In this document: in pieces, positions 63,760-64,000 of the stretch
Layout of the letters: each line of letters opens with the position of its first letter
Numbering within the stretch: the first letter of the stretch is position 1
NCBI GenBank assembly: GCA_035079385.1
Contig: JAVHKY010000003.1
Coordinates: forward strand, 6,675,501 to 6,739,500
Origin: Aspidiotus rigidus
Taxonomy: Eukaryota; Arthropoda; Insecta; Hemiptera; Diaspididae
Direction: 5' to 3'
DNA: 64,000 bases
Translations under genes and position numbers: made by a program
The notes under the pieces: model-generated
The model's database searches: none
What the model saw: only the letters and a program-made list of their open reading frames with translations
What the model was told of the DNA's origin: nothing

Positions 63760-64000
63760 CTAGAAATGGACTCATGATTTTAAAATTAAATTACTCTTCA
63801 GAAAGAAAAAAAAAAAAAACAACGAACTGATTTTTAGTCAAGTAATGAAAGAAGTTACTTATTGTCAACATGTTGAATGTGAGATGAGAATCGTTACACT
63901 TAGAAAACCCAATGCAAACAGTAGACATCCCGGTCCAAATGTAATAAATGAACAAACATTTTTTACGACATTCAGGAGGAGAATGTACCTCAAACACGAT

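Overview
This 64-kb window is nuclear DNA of an animal, most probably an insect. It is AT-rich. Its genes have short exons, GT-AG introns of mostly 60-350 bp, and a few very long introns packed with transposons. The clearest taxonomic hint is a thioredoxin reductase ending in Ser-Cys-Cys-Ser instead of a selenocysteine tail, as in Drosophila. I cannot assign an order. There are no bacterial operons and no CRISPR array, and I found no RNA gene.

Six protein-coding genes are supported exon by exon; every internal junction was checked for splice sites and reading phase, and in the five complete ones the exon lengths also sum to whole codons. From left to right they are: the 3' end of a PDIP3/SKAR-like RNA-binding protein (+, 3-720); a CDR2/centrocortin-type coiled-coil protein (-, 4744-10630); a BCL7-family chromatin subunit (+, 20212-20971); an SLC17-type major-facilitator transporter spread over 32 kb (+, 21954-53841); a mitochondrial-type thioredoxin reductase (-, 54075-58013); and a sniffer/C-factor-like short-chain dehydrogenase (+, 58177-63271). 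The last two start head to head only 163 bp apart. The transporter and thioredoxin reductase end tail to tail 233 bp apart. A probable last exon of one more gene lies at 63669-63759 (-).

Most of the remaining DNA is mobile or repetitive. Six hAT-type insertions each carry a perfect 8-bp target duplication (14107-14307, 14683-15159, 16774-18788, 37009-37198, 39061-39209, 52363-52574). Two copies of a Penelope-like retroelement (RT plus GIY-YIG endonuclease) lie in introns of the transporter gene. One is bounded by about 340-bp inverted repeats; the other sits inside a minisatellite. A 45-bp satellite in alternating orientation fills 33.9-36.5 kb. A 2.2-kb element with about 215-bp terminal inverted repeats and mirror-image internal tandem arrays lies at 48749-50972.

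The most unusual object is at 2050-4514. It is a 2,465-bp element with about 90-bp terminal inverted repeats that begin AGT, a perfect 6-bp target duplication, a 17-bp-stem hairpin, and a decayed, intron-containing gene for a protein I do not recognise. A 6-bp duplication with AG termini recalls Polinton/Maverick elements, but no Polinton core gene is visible. This is the best candidate for something undescribed.
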